Shown: piece by piece, positions 1-9,500 of the stretch
How positions within the stretch are numbered: the stretch's first letter is position 1
Layout: every line of letters begins with the position of its first letter
Assembly: GCF_945956965.1 (NCBI RefSeq)
Contig: NZ_CAMFJS010000004.1
Coordinates: 1 to 64,000 of the forward strand
Source: an uncultured Roseateles sp.
GTDB taxonomy: Bacteria > Pseudomonadota > Gammaproteobacteria > Burkholderiales > Burkholderiaceae_C
DNA length: 64,000 nt
Direction: 5' to 3'
Program-made: the position numbers and the translations under genes
Notes under the pieces: generated by a model
Seen by the model: only the letters and a program-made list of their open reading frames with translations
Databases searched by the model: none
Told to the model about the DNA's origin: nothing

Positions 1-18
1 CTGCGGAGCGCACGCATC

Positions 19-534
19 ATGGCCTCGGTCAATAAAGTCATTCTCATCGGCAATCTGGGGCGCGACCCCGAGTTGCGCTACAACCCCAGCGGCGTTGCCT
101 TCTGCACCATCAGCCTGGCGACCACCCGCAACTGGAAGAACCGCGAGTCCGGCGAGAAGCAGGAAGAGACCGAATGGCACCGTGTCGTGTTCAACGACAA
201 GCTGGCCGAAATCGTTGGCCAGTACTGCAAGAAGGGCAAGCCGCTCTACGTTGAAGGCCGCCTGCGCACCCGCAAGTGGCAAGACAAGGAAGGCCGCGAC
301 ACCTACACCACCGAAATCATCGCCGACCAAATGCAATTGCTGGGCGGCCGTGACAGCGGTGGCGCCGGTGGCGGCAGCAGCTACGGCGGTGGCGACGACT
401 ATGGCGACCAGCCTGCGGCTCGCGCTCCGGCAGCCCGCCCGGCAGCTCCGCGCGCCCCGGCTCCGCGCGCACCCGCGCCAGCACCGCGTGCGGCGACGGG
501 GTTTGACGATATGGATGACGACATCCCGTTCTAA
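19..534 (+). CDS. ssb: Single-stranded DNA-binding protein
   Basis: [25 protein letters not shown]... OB-fold SSB N-terminus, Gly/Ala/Pro-rich linker, acidic C-terminal tip DDMDDDIPF. Confidence 0.97.
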   Translation: MASVNKVILIGNLGRDPELRYNPSGVAFCTISLATTRNWKNRESGEKQEETEWHRVVFNDKLAEIVGQYCKKGKPLYVEGRLRTRKWQDKEGRDTYTTEIIADQMQLLGGRDSGGAGGGSSYGGGDDYGDQPAARAPAARPAAPRAPAPRAPAPAPRAATGFDDMDDDIPF

Positions 535-3362
535 GTGCGCCGTTTTGCCTTGCGAATCAAGCACTTACGCGAGTATTGTACTCGCAGTCTAGCCTGCTAG
601 GAAGGCTAGTGGCTACCCACCCTACCTCGGCCTGGCAAAAGGCTGCGACTCCGAAAGGAGCGAGGGAAAGCAGCATGGTGGGAAAAGGCGGCAGCGGGGG
701 GAGAGGATCTACCCGCCGGCCGTCAAGCCAAGTCTCTTATGGTCAAGCCTGTATTGGTTGAACCACAAACCTGAGTTGAGTTGGGATCTCACTGGCGAAA
801 CGATCCTTGAGACGCCAGGCCGGGTAGTGGATGGGGCGAAATTAGAACACCCGTCCACCTAGCCTCCCCGGAACGTGTGCAGTCTGCACATCCAAAGGTT
901 GAGTGTGGGACCTGTCAGAGACGTTTCTTGTTTGCGAGGAAATGCGGGATGCCCTAAGTTGGTCAGAGGCCTTGGCTGATGACCAATATGGGTACGGAGA
1001 CTTCATAGTACCCAATGTCGGGCCGTAATGGCTGCGGCAACCGGTAACCAATCCGGTCTCGAACCTTGGCATAAGTGGGTGGCGACGCACACGAAAACTG
1101 AGGGGATGAGGGGGAAGGGAGTCAGTTAGCTAACCCCTTGAGCAAGCCGAACGGAGGGCAGTCAGTGCTGACCGATCGTACAAGTACCGCCCTCAAGGGT
1201 GCGGCAAAAGCTGTAGTCAATGGTTCCCGGGCAAAGAAGCTGATGAAGATCATGGTGAACAACCAGGATCTATGGTTCGCAGCCTACGCTGGCATCGCTT
1301 CCAACAAAGGCGCGCTAACGCCTGGGGTGAGCGGGGACACGCTGGATGGTTTCAGCCTTCGGCGGGTTGAAAAACTCATCGATGCCATCCGCAACGGCGA
1401 CTACAGGCCAACTCCAGTGCGACGGATCCATATCCCGAAGGATCGCCTCAACCCGAAAGGGAAGAAGCGGCCATTAGGGATCCCGAGCGGAGACGACAAG
1501 ATCGTGCAAGGGGTCATGCGAATGATCCTGGAGAGCATCTACGAACCTCAGTTCAGCCCATGCTCTCACGGCTTCCGGCCGAATCGGTCGTGTCACTCTG
1601 CGTTGGACATGGTCCATGCCGAGTGGAAAAGCACAACGTGGGTTTGCGAAGTAGACATCAAAGGTTTCTTCGACAACATCAACCATGACAAGCTGCTCGA
1701 AATCCTTAGAAGGAGGATCGACGACGAGGGGTTCATTCGCCTTGTTGAACGTTTCCTTCGGGCTGGCTACATGGAAGATTGGAAGCTGAGCGTCACCTAC
1801 AGCGGAACACCGCAGGGCGGGATCATTTCCCCGATCCTGGCGAACATCTACCTGCATGAGCTCGACGAGTTCATGCATAAGAAGATGGAAGCCTTCAACG
1901 TGGGTGAAAGAAGGCGCGAGAACCCGAGATACCAAAGACTGCGAGTCGAGATCTACAAGCGGCAGATGAAGATCAAGCGAGCGCAAGCTCAGCTTGTTCA
2001 AGACGATGCTGGCGCAGTGGAACGCCTCAAAGAGGAAATCGCAGTTCGAAAGGCGCGGCATGCGTCGCTAACGGTTCCGTGGTCTAACCCGGAACACGAG
2101 CGGAGTCGCAGTCAGGTGAGAGCGGCAGAAATAAGCCTCAAGCGTCTCGTTGCAAGACGGGAGTCGCTGCCGGCGAAGATCCAGTTGCTGCAAGCCGAGA
2201 TTGCATTGCTGCGCCTAGAGAAACAAAGTCTACCAAGCGTCGATATGCAGGACTCTGAGTACCGTCGTCTTCGGTACATCCGCTACGCCGATGACTTCCT
2301 CATCGGAGTGGTGGCATCGAAGGCGGAGGCCAAAGAGATCATGAGCGAGGTGAGCGCTTTCGTAGAAGGCGAACTCAAGCTTGAGATCTCAGCGGAGAAG
2401 TCCCGTCTTGGGGCTCTCGAGGATGGATGCAATTTTCTGGGGTACGAGCTAAGCCATCAGAAAGGTGGGGAACGACGAGTCAAGGCGGTGGTGCACGTGA
2501 GTGATGAGGATCGAAAGGTCCACGCCACGAAACGTGTCATCAACGGCCAGATTCGGTTGCAACCCAGCTGGAAGAAACTGGATCGTTTCGTCAGGGAGCG
2601 ACGCTACGGCGCGCTGGACCAATTAAGGACTCCGTCAGTGGGGAAGAGAACGTACATGCTCCAACAGAGCGAGTACGAGATCGTCTCCCAGTTCAACGCG
2701 GAATTGCGCGGCCTAGCGAACTACTACAACCGGTGCCCGAAGTACCACCTCTCGACGGTGGAATGGCTGTGGCAACGCAGCCTGGCCAAAACGCTTGGGG
2801 CGAAGTGGGGGGTAACGTCCCCCACTGCGTTCAAGCGACTACGGCAAATGGACGGCAAACTGGCACTGAAGTACCACGACAGGCAAGGGAGGGAACGGCT
2901 GTTGCAGGTCTACCGTCTGGCAGACCGCGCGCCCACACCCTCCTACATGCCGAAAGAGCGCGAGGTCTACCGACCGAGCGTGGACGACAGGCCGAACACC
3001 TTCGTCTTCAAAGCGGAGCGATCCGAGTTGCTCAATCGGCTGATGGCCAGTGAATGCGAGTACTGCGCGGATACGAAAGGACCCTTCGAGGTCCATCATG
3101 TTCGGAAGATGAAAGACCTGGATAAGGGGATGGAACCGTGGAAACGCATGATGATCGCCAGGCGGCGTAAAACGCTGATCCTGTGTGAGCCATGCCACGA
3201 CCAGCTCCACGCCGGAAAACTTCCGGACTGGAGAGGCCGAGAGCCTGAACCGTCAAAGCTAATGGAGAGCCGGATGCATTGAAAGGTGCACGTCCGGTTC
3301 GGTGGGGGGGTAACGGTTGTCTCACAATTGCTAGGCTGCGAGCATCACGTACCCTACCCAAC
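535..3362 (+). mobile_element. Group II intron (ribozyme plus RT/maturase ORF)
   Basis: 5' GTGCG at 535; IBS1 GTTCTAA (528-534) perfectly complementary to TTAGAAC (842-848, candidate EBS1); domain V-like GAGCCGGATGCATTGAAAGGTGCACGTCCGGTTC (3267-3300); domain VI ending CCCTACCCAAC with candidate branch A at -7 (3356) and AY 3' end (3362). Confidence 0.85.
1138..3282 (+). CDS. Group II intron-encoded reverse transcriptase/maturase with HNH endonuclease domain
   Basis: RT motifs (RPLGIPS, GFRPNRSCHSAL, GTPQGGIISPILANIYL, YADDFLIG), maturase region, C-terminal HNH-like CEYC...EVHH...CEPCHDQLH. Confidence 0.95.
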   Translation: MSKPNGGQSVLTDRTSTALKGAAKAVVNGSRAKKLMKIMVNNQDLWFAAYAGIASNKGALTPGVSGDTLDGFSLRRVEKLIDAIRNGDYRPTPVRRIHIPKDRLNPKGKKRPLGIPSGDDKIVQGVMRMILESIYEPQFSPCSHGFRPNRSCHSALDMVHAEWKSTTWVCEVDIKGFFDNINHDKLLEILRRRIDDEGFIRLVERFLRAGYMEDWKLSVTYSGTPQGGIISPILANIYLHELDEFMHKKMEAFNVGERRRENPRYQRLRVEIYKRQMKIKRAQAQLVQDDAGAVERLKEEIAVRKARHASLTVPWSNPEHERSRSQVRAAEISLKRLVARRESLPAKIQLLQAEIALLRLEKQSLPSVDMQDSEYRRLRYIRYADDFLIGVVASKAEAKEIMSEVSAFVEGELKLEISAEKSRLGALEDGCNFLGYELSHQKGGERRVKAVVHVSDEDRKVHATKRVINGQIRLQPSWKKLDRFVRERRYGALDQLRTPSVGKRTYMLQQSEYEIVSQFNAELRGLANYYNRCPKYHLSTVEWLWQRSLAKTLGAKWGVTSPTAFKRLRQMDGKLALKYHDRQGRERLLQVYRLADRAPTPSYMPKEREVYRPSVDDRPNTFVFKAERSELLNRLMASECEYCADTKGPFEVHHVRKMKDLDKGMEPWKRMMIARRRKTLILCEPCHDQLHAGKLPDWRGREPEPSKLMESRMH

Positions 3363-3390
3363 AAAGTACTTGGCAGTTAGTTGTCAACAA

Positions 3391-3424
3391 AAAGCCCGCG
3401 GCCTAATAGCTGCGGGCTTTTTTT
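3391..3424 (+). terminator. Rho-independent terminator, probably the original ssb terminator displaced by the intron
   Basis: AAAGCCCGC...GCGGGCTTT stem followed by T-run. Confidence 0.8.
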
Positions 3425-3529
3425 ATTGTTTACATCGCATCTCTTGTTCGGTGTCGGGGTTGGGTATCGCTTGCCCCCAAGATGCGCAAACAACAGAACC
3501 CATACCGGATTCGCTTGCTCCTTCTTGAT

Positions 3530-3742
3530 TCAGGTGAGCGCTTTCGGTTGATCGTCGAGTGGGCCGCAGGTGCCCAATACCCCCAAGTCAAATCTAGGCT
3601 GGCTGCAGCCGTTCGGACTCGGCCCCAGTAGGTCAGCAAAGTGCCCCGTTGCCGTCATTGGAAGCCGACCTCCGGCAGCCAATCTGCGACCCAAAGCTGC
3701 CATTCCCAGAGCACGACACATCGCCCTATTGCAGTCGCTCAA
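3530..3742 (-). CDS. Small hypothetical ORF immediately following attC (possible cassette ORF or debris)
   Basis: 70-aa ORF on the minus strand starting directly after the attC R' core; no recognised family. Confidence 0.25.
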   Translation of the reverse strand: MSDCNRAMCRALGMAALGRRLAAGGRLPMTATGHFADLLGPSPNGCSQPRFDLGVLGTCGPLDDQPKALT

Positions 3743-3796
3743 CGTGACGATTAACCGGTGCGCGTCAGCGCGTCCGGGTTGAATAAAAGGTTAGGC
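3737..3796 (-). repeat. attC: attC recombination site (integron cassette site), minus-strand orientation
   Basis: Minus strand: R'' GCCTAAC, 5-nt spacer CTTTT, L'' ATT[C]AACC (extrahelical C), GC-rich loop, L' GGTTAAT, 6-nt spacer CGTCAC, R' GTTGAGC; matches canonical attC layout. Confidence 0.75.
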
Positions 3797-4087
3797 ACCT
3801 AGCTCAAGGCCAGTTCTTGATCGCCCAAGAACACGAGAAGTCCGGCCTGAACGGCGCCGACATTGCCGGCGGCATGAGGTTCTGCATGAGTGCGGGCCTC
3901 AAGTGGCAGCGAAGGGGCCGCGGCCCGTGTAGTGGTAGCTTGATGGCGCCCAACATGGTTTCCGTGTCGCCCCCAAAAGGCTAGCGGACTACACCTCAGT
4001 AAACCAAAAATTGTTTGAGCACCTATTAAACCTAGTCAGCCCCTACTGCTCTAGGCAGCGATCACACTGACATACTAGTTACAGTAT

Positions 4088-5020
4088 TTACTGTGGCGGC
4101 CCAACGAGCGCAGAAACGTCTCCCCTGCGGAAGGCACGCTCCATCTCGGAAGCCAAATTCAGGATCCTCTTACTCTCTGATTCACTGAAACGGCTTGACA
4201 ACGAATCATACGAATCATCGCACGGACCACCAGTAAAGCAACGGAACTGAAGCCGGACATCTTTCGCCTCCATGCCGGCGATGGATGAAACCCTCATTTC
4301 GGCGATATCAAAGGCGGCGGAGGATTCCTCTCTGGAATAATTCTGAGCCTGTCCCCCAATCTTCAAATTGCTCAAAATATAGTTTTTCGCGGCAAAAATC
4401 AATCCTTGCCGCGCCAATTCGTCCACTGCCGCTAAATTTTCCGATTTAGACTTAATCATCGATAAATCTAGGACATTTATTGCCTCAACATATTTGGCAG
4501 CAAATTTATCTCCTTCTGGAGGCTCCGCGAACGCTGCGAGAGCTTCGCCTGATATCTGGCTGCAATAGACCGTCAATCGATCTTTCGCCTTGAGCCGCAT
4601 TTGATGATTTGTACTGCTGGTGGATTTTAACAATGGATCAGAAGCGGGTGATCGCATTGCATTCAGCCCCGCGCAAGGACGTAGTAAGCGAACTCCCGCG
4701 CCAAATGCCCCCGGCTGTCTAGATTCCCTTAGTGCGACAACCTCCCTGTAAGCATCTGAGCTGGAATACCCCTTAAACCAATCTGATTTTATGGGATTCG
4801 CTGGCGCAGCTTTACTGTACTGAGCGTTGGGCTCAGTCTCTATCGTAGAAGATGGCGACGACTGCGCTGGCAACTCAACGACGGCGGGGGGAACGGAAAC
4901 GTTTGATTGCACAGGTGGGGCGCTTTCCTCAGTGTCGGCGAACAACCGGAAAACTAACACACCTAACAAGGTCACGCCCAAAAAAGTGACCGCAAAAAAC
5001 CTAAATCTAGAATTCATCAT
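4088..5020 (-). CDS. Hypothetical membrane-anchored/secreted protein (unknown family)
   Basis: N-terminal hydrophobic segment RFRFFAVTFLGVTLLGVLVFRLF; start overlaps upstream stop (ATGATGA). Confidence 0.7.
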   Translation of the reverse strand: MMNSRFRFFAVTFLGVTLLGVLVFRLFADTEESAPPVQSNVSVPPAVVELPAQSSPSSTIETEPNAQYSKAAPANPIKSDWFKGYSSSDAYREVVALRESRQPGAFGAGVRLLRPCAGLNAMRSPASDPLLKSTSSTNHQMRLKAKDRLTVYCSQISGEALAAFAEPPEGDKFAAKYVEAINVLDLSMIKSKSENLAAVDELARQGLIFAAKNYILSNLKIGGQAQNYSREESSAAFDIAEMRVSSIAGMEAKDVRLQFRCFTGGPCDDSYDSLSSRFSESESKRILNLASEMERAFRRGDVSALVGPPQ

Positions 5021-5796
5021 TTGCACGGGGTATTTTGCGGGTTTGGAATTCCATCCAGGAATCGCCCCAAGGATGTTACAACAGGCTGTTGACCATAATC
5101 GACCGAATAAATTATAAATCGAACAGTCTGGCCGACCGGATACGCCACATCCACTCGCATTCCCGCCCGTAACACACTCGTGTTTCCTGCATATGTCTGG
5201 CCAATAGAGTCTCGAGCCAGATAGTAGTCATATATCATATCTGCATCGGGCGACCGAACTCTTTCATTGACAATCGGCGTCTTCACACACTTGTCAAGAA
5301 GAGGGAACAAAAGTTCAACATTATCCGTTATGGCAGCCACGACTACAGCGCCGACGGCTTTAGAACTTTCTTCAGCAAGTACGGGTAGAAGTAGGTTATA
5401 GGTCCGACATTCTTCGTTGATACACAAGCCAGTATTCCCAAGTTCCCAGGCATAGTCAAATCGTTTGACATAGACAGTAACCCTTTCCAGTTCAACGGTC
5501 GGCGAATCACCGACAGCCACATAACCAAGCGATTCCATATAGTCCCGCGCGTCCCCCCCGCCCGGATTGGACCCATCGCCATTACATGGTTGGTCTGGGT
5601 CGACGCAAATGGGGTTGTATAGCAGGCGCTCCTGATTTTTGCTGGGGGCCTTCACCACATTCCCTGTCAATCCGACCCAACGTTTTACATAAGGAGTATT
5701 TGGAAAGCTCTCTTTTCCCACTAATTGCCCGGATGAAGCCGCAAATGAGTGAAGGAGGAACGCAAGGCCAGCAAAAATTTTACAAATATCACTCAT
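5017..5796 (-). CDS. Hypothetical secreted protein (unknown family)
   Basis: Signal-peptide-like start MSDICKIFAGLAFLLHSFAASSG; several Cys residues; overlaps the next ORF; ORF can extend to 5853. Confidence 0.7.
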   Translation of the reverse strand: MSDICKIFAGLAFLLHSFAASSGQLVGKESFPNTPYVKRWVGLTGNVVKAPSKNQERLLYNPICVDPDQPCNGDGSNPGGGDARDYMESLGYVAVGDSPTVELERVTVYVKRFDYAWELGNTGLCINEECRTYNLLLPVLAEESSKAVGAVVVAAITDNVELLFPLLDKCVKTPIVNERVRSPDADMIYDYYLARDSIGQTYAGNTSVLRAGMRVDVAYPVGQTVRFIIYSVDYGQQPVVTSLGRFLDGIPNPQNTPCK

Positions 5797-6172
5797 GCCA
5801 TCCCTTTTTGAATATTTTAAAATCGATAGATCGGAGGTCGTATGCATATACATCCCCGTGAACCCCGACGCGAAAGAACTATTGAAGTAAATGGCTACTG
5901 AACCTTAGTCAAATTGATGACAGTCGAGTAGCTTCTAACTACTATTTCAAAAGGTGTTGGGCGGGGCAAATCCCCCATTGTGGGGGTGCGGTAGATGTGA
6001 TCGAACCAATGGAACTTCACTCATATAACAACGCGCGCGTAGCATCTTTTTGAATTGAATGACACCTGTCAGAGCTGACAGGCGTTGTATTGCCTTGGCG
6101 ACGCGACACGCGGCACGGCGACACCAGTTCTAGATCTGAGAGCTCTGGATGCCTAGCATTTTTTAAACAGAC

Positions 6173-6355
6173 GTGCGCGCCGGTGCTCCGCACACGCTGC
6201 GGCACTCGTTTGCAACCCACCTGCTGCAGCCCGGCTATGACATCCGAACGGTTCAAGAGCTATTCGGTCAATCGGGTGTCGCCACGACCATGATCTACTC
6301 CCATGTGCTGAAGGTCGTTGGAGGCGCGGTCAAGAGCTCTCTCGATTCGATGCGT
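6173..6355 (+). pseudogene. intI: C-terminal fragment of an integron integrase (IntI, tyrosine recombinase)
   Basis: [54 protein letters not shown] matches the IntI C-terminal signature; N-terminal part absent; expected GHSD box is GQSG. Confidence 0.85.
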
Positions 6356-6584
6356 TTCGCATTGAGTGCGTTCTGCTGGCTCGAAAGCAGACGGTGGGCA
6401 ATCACTGCTAACGGCCGAGGCTCAGGGGCAAGGTGCGCAGTCGGGCGACTGCTATGGGCACGGAACTGACCTACAGGCGTCAAGTACGAATAGCGACGGG
6501 CCTTTTTCATGGTCGGCGGTGGCCACGCGGCTACAGTGGTCAGCCCTGTAGCTCAGCCGGGCCAATGCCCGGGCCCGCCCTGCC

Positions 6585-9500
6585 ATGACTAGCGCCGCTT
6601 CCTCGTCCTGCGTCCCTCCAGTCGACCGCTGGCAATTCTGGATCGACCGGGGCGGCACTTTCACCGACCTGGTGGGGCGTGCGCCGGGCGGTGAATTGCA
6701 TACGCTCAAGCTGCTGTCGGAAAACCCCGAGCAGTACCGCGATGCGGCGGTGGAAGGCATGCGCCGCTTGCTGGGTTTGCAGGCCGGGGAGTTGATCACG
6801 CCCGAGCGGGTGGAGTGCGTGAAGATGGGCACCACGGTGGCGACCAATGCCTTGCTGGAGCGCAAGGGCGAGCCCACCTTGCTGGTGACGACGCGGGGCT
6901 TTCGCGATGCGCTGCGCATTGCCACCCAGGCGCGGCCCAAGCTGTTTGAGCGCCACATCGTGCTGCCCGAGCTGCTGTACAGCCGCGTGATTGAGGCGCA
7001 GGAGCGCCTGGGCGCGGCGGGCGAGTTGGTGACGCCGCTGGATGAGGCTGCCTTGCGTGTGGCGTTGCAAGCGGCGTTTGACGCCGGCCTGCGCGCCTGC
7101 GCCATCGTCTTCATGCATGCCTACCGCTTCCCAGCGCATGAGTTGCGCGCCGAGGCCTTGGCGCGGCAGATCGGTTTCACGCAGATTTCGGTTTCGCACC
7201 GGGTCAGCCCCATGATGAAGCTGGTGCCGCGCGGCGACACCACGGTGGTGGACGCCTACCTGTCACCCATCCTGCGCCGCTATGTGGAGCAGGTGGCAGC
7301 GCAAATGCCTGGTGTGCCGCTGTTCTTCATGCAAAGCTCAGGCGGCTTGACGGAGGCCAGCCGCTTCCAGGGCAAAGACGCGATTTTGTCCGGCCCGGCG
7401 GGTGGCATTGTCGGCATGGTGCGCACCGCACAATTGGCGGGTTATGACAAGGTGATCGGCTTCGATATGGGCGGCACCTCCACCGATGTCAGCCACTTTG
7501 CGGCCGACCCCGCCGCGCCGCCCGGCGCCAGCCCCAGCTACGAGCGCGCTTTCGACACCGAGGTGGCGGGCGTGCGCATGCGCGCGCCGATGATGAGCAT
7601 CCACACCGTTGCGGCGGGTGGCGGCTCCATCGTGCGCTTTGACGGAGCGCGCCTGCGCGTGGGGCCGGAGTCCGCTGGTGCCAACCCTGGCCCGGCCTGC
7701 TACCGGCGCGGTGGGCCGCTGACCACCACCGATGCGAATGTGCTGCTGGGGCGCATTCAGCCTGAGTTCTTCCCGCATCTGTTTGGGCCGCGGGGCGACC
7801 AGCCTTTGGACCTGGCCGCTGCGCAGGCCGGCTTTGCCGACTTGGCGCAGCGCATGACTGCGGCGGCCGCCAAGCCCATCAGCGCGGAAGAAGTGGCCAG
7901 CGGCGCCTTGCAGATTGCCGTGGGCAGCATGGCCGATGCGATCAAGAAAATTTCGGTGGCGCGTGGTTACGACGTGACTCAGTACACCTTGCAGTCTTTC
8001 GGCGGCGCCGGCGGCCAGGCAGCTTGCCGGGTGGCTGATGCGCTGGGCGTCAGCCGTGTCTTGGCGCATCCGCTGGCGGGGGTGTTGAGCGCTTACGGCA
8101 TGGGGCTGGCCGATCAGCTGGCTCTGCGCGAGGCTTCGCTGGAGCTGGCGCTGGACGCGCCGGGCCTGCGCTCCGCGCGGGCCTTGGGCCAGCAATTGGT
8201 GGCCGCTGCTGCGGCCGAGCTGCAAGCGCAAGGCATTGCCGCCAGCGTGCTGCAAAGCCAAGTTCGGCTGCAAGTGCGCTACCAGGGCACCGACACGGCG
8301 CTGGCTTGCGCGTTGCCGCCTGAGCTGGGTGATTCGGGGGACGATGGTGAAGCCGAGGCCCTGGCGCAAATCCGCGCCACTTTTGAGCAAGCCTATGCCC
8401 AGCGCTTTGCCTTCCTGATGGCCGGTCGGGCGCTGGTGATTGAAGCGGTGGCGGTGGAATGTGTGGCCGCCGGCGCATCGGTGGCTACGCCGACTGATTC
8501 GGCCTCGACGCTGAGCGAGCATCAGCCCGAGCCCAGCGCCCAGCTGCGCATGTATTGCCCGGCCGATGATGCCGGGCCGGCCGGCTGGCGCGCCGCCGCG
8601 CTCTACCGGCGCGAGCTGCTGCAGCCGGGGGCTTGCATCGCCGGCCCGGCCATCTTGGCCGAGCGCAATGCCACCACGGTGGTGGACCCCGGCTGGCAGG
8701 CGCGGCTGAAGGCCGATGGCTGCATCGAACTGCTGCGCGTTTTGCCGCGCCCCAGCCGCCATGCGCTTGGCACGCAGGTGGACCCGGTGCTGCTGGAGGT
8801 GTTCAACAACTTGTTCATGAACATCGCCGAGCAGATGGGGTTGCGCCTGCAGAACACCGCTTACTCAGTCAATATCAAGGAGCGGCTGGACTTCTCTTGC
8901 GCGCTCTTCAATGCCGAGGGCGAGTTGATTGCCAATGCCCCGCATATGCCGGTGCATCTGGGCTCGATGAGCGAGTCCATCCGCAGCGTGATCGAGCGCA
9001 ACCCGCAGATGCAGGCGGGCGATGTTTATGTGCTCAACGATCCCTATCACGGCGGCACCCATTTGCCGGATATCACCGTGGTCACGCCAGTGTTCCTGGC
9101 GCAGCGCGAGCGGCCTGATTTCTACGTGGCCTCGCGCGGCCACCATGCCGATATCGGCGGCATCAGCCCTGGTTCCATGCCACCCTTCTCGCGCCACATT
9201 GATGAAGAAGGCGTGCTGATCGACAACTTCAAGCTGGTGGCGGCTGGAGTTTTGCGGGAAGCGGAGATGCTGGCGCTGCTGGGCAGCGGCAGCCACCCTG
9301 CGCGCAACCCGGCGCAGAACATGGCCGATCTGCGGGCCCAGATCGCCGCCAACGAGAAGGGCGCGCAAGAACTCAAGGCCATGGTGGCGCAGTACGGCCA
9401 GGCCACCGTGGCCGCCTATATGCAGCATGTGCAAGACAATGCCGAGGCCTCGGTGCGCCGCGCCATTGGCTCGCTCAAGGACGGCAGCTTCTGCCTGGCC

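Noticed and set aside
576-1090. Small ORFs (576-761 +, 842-1090 -) within the intron 5' part
   Set aside because: They lie in the structured ribozyme domain I region; coding is unlikely
3948-3956. GCCCAAC (minus strand GTTGGGC) considered as an attC R' core
   Set aside because: No matching R'' or L boxes at suitable spacing
4030-4083. Imperfect inverted repeat (AACCTAGTCAG...CTGACATACTAGTT) after the stop of the 4088-5020 ORF, considered as a second attC
   Set aside because: Has pairing arms but the R core boxes and spacer lengths do not fit the RYYYAAC/GTTRRRY layout; could be a degraded attC but not supportable by eye
5933-5962. TTCTAAC...GTTGGGC core-like pair upstream of the secreted ORFs, considered as attI or attC
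   Set aside because: Only ~30 bp apart with no L boxes; attI sites cannot be identified reliably by sequence alone
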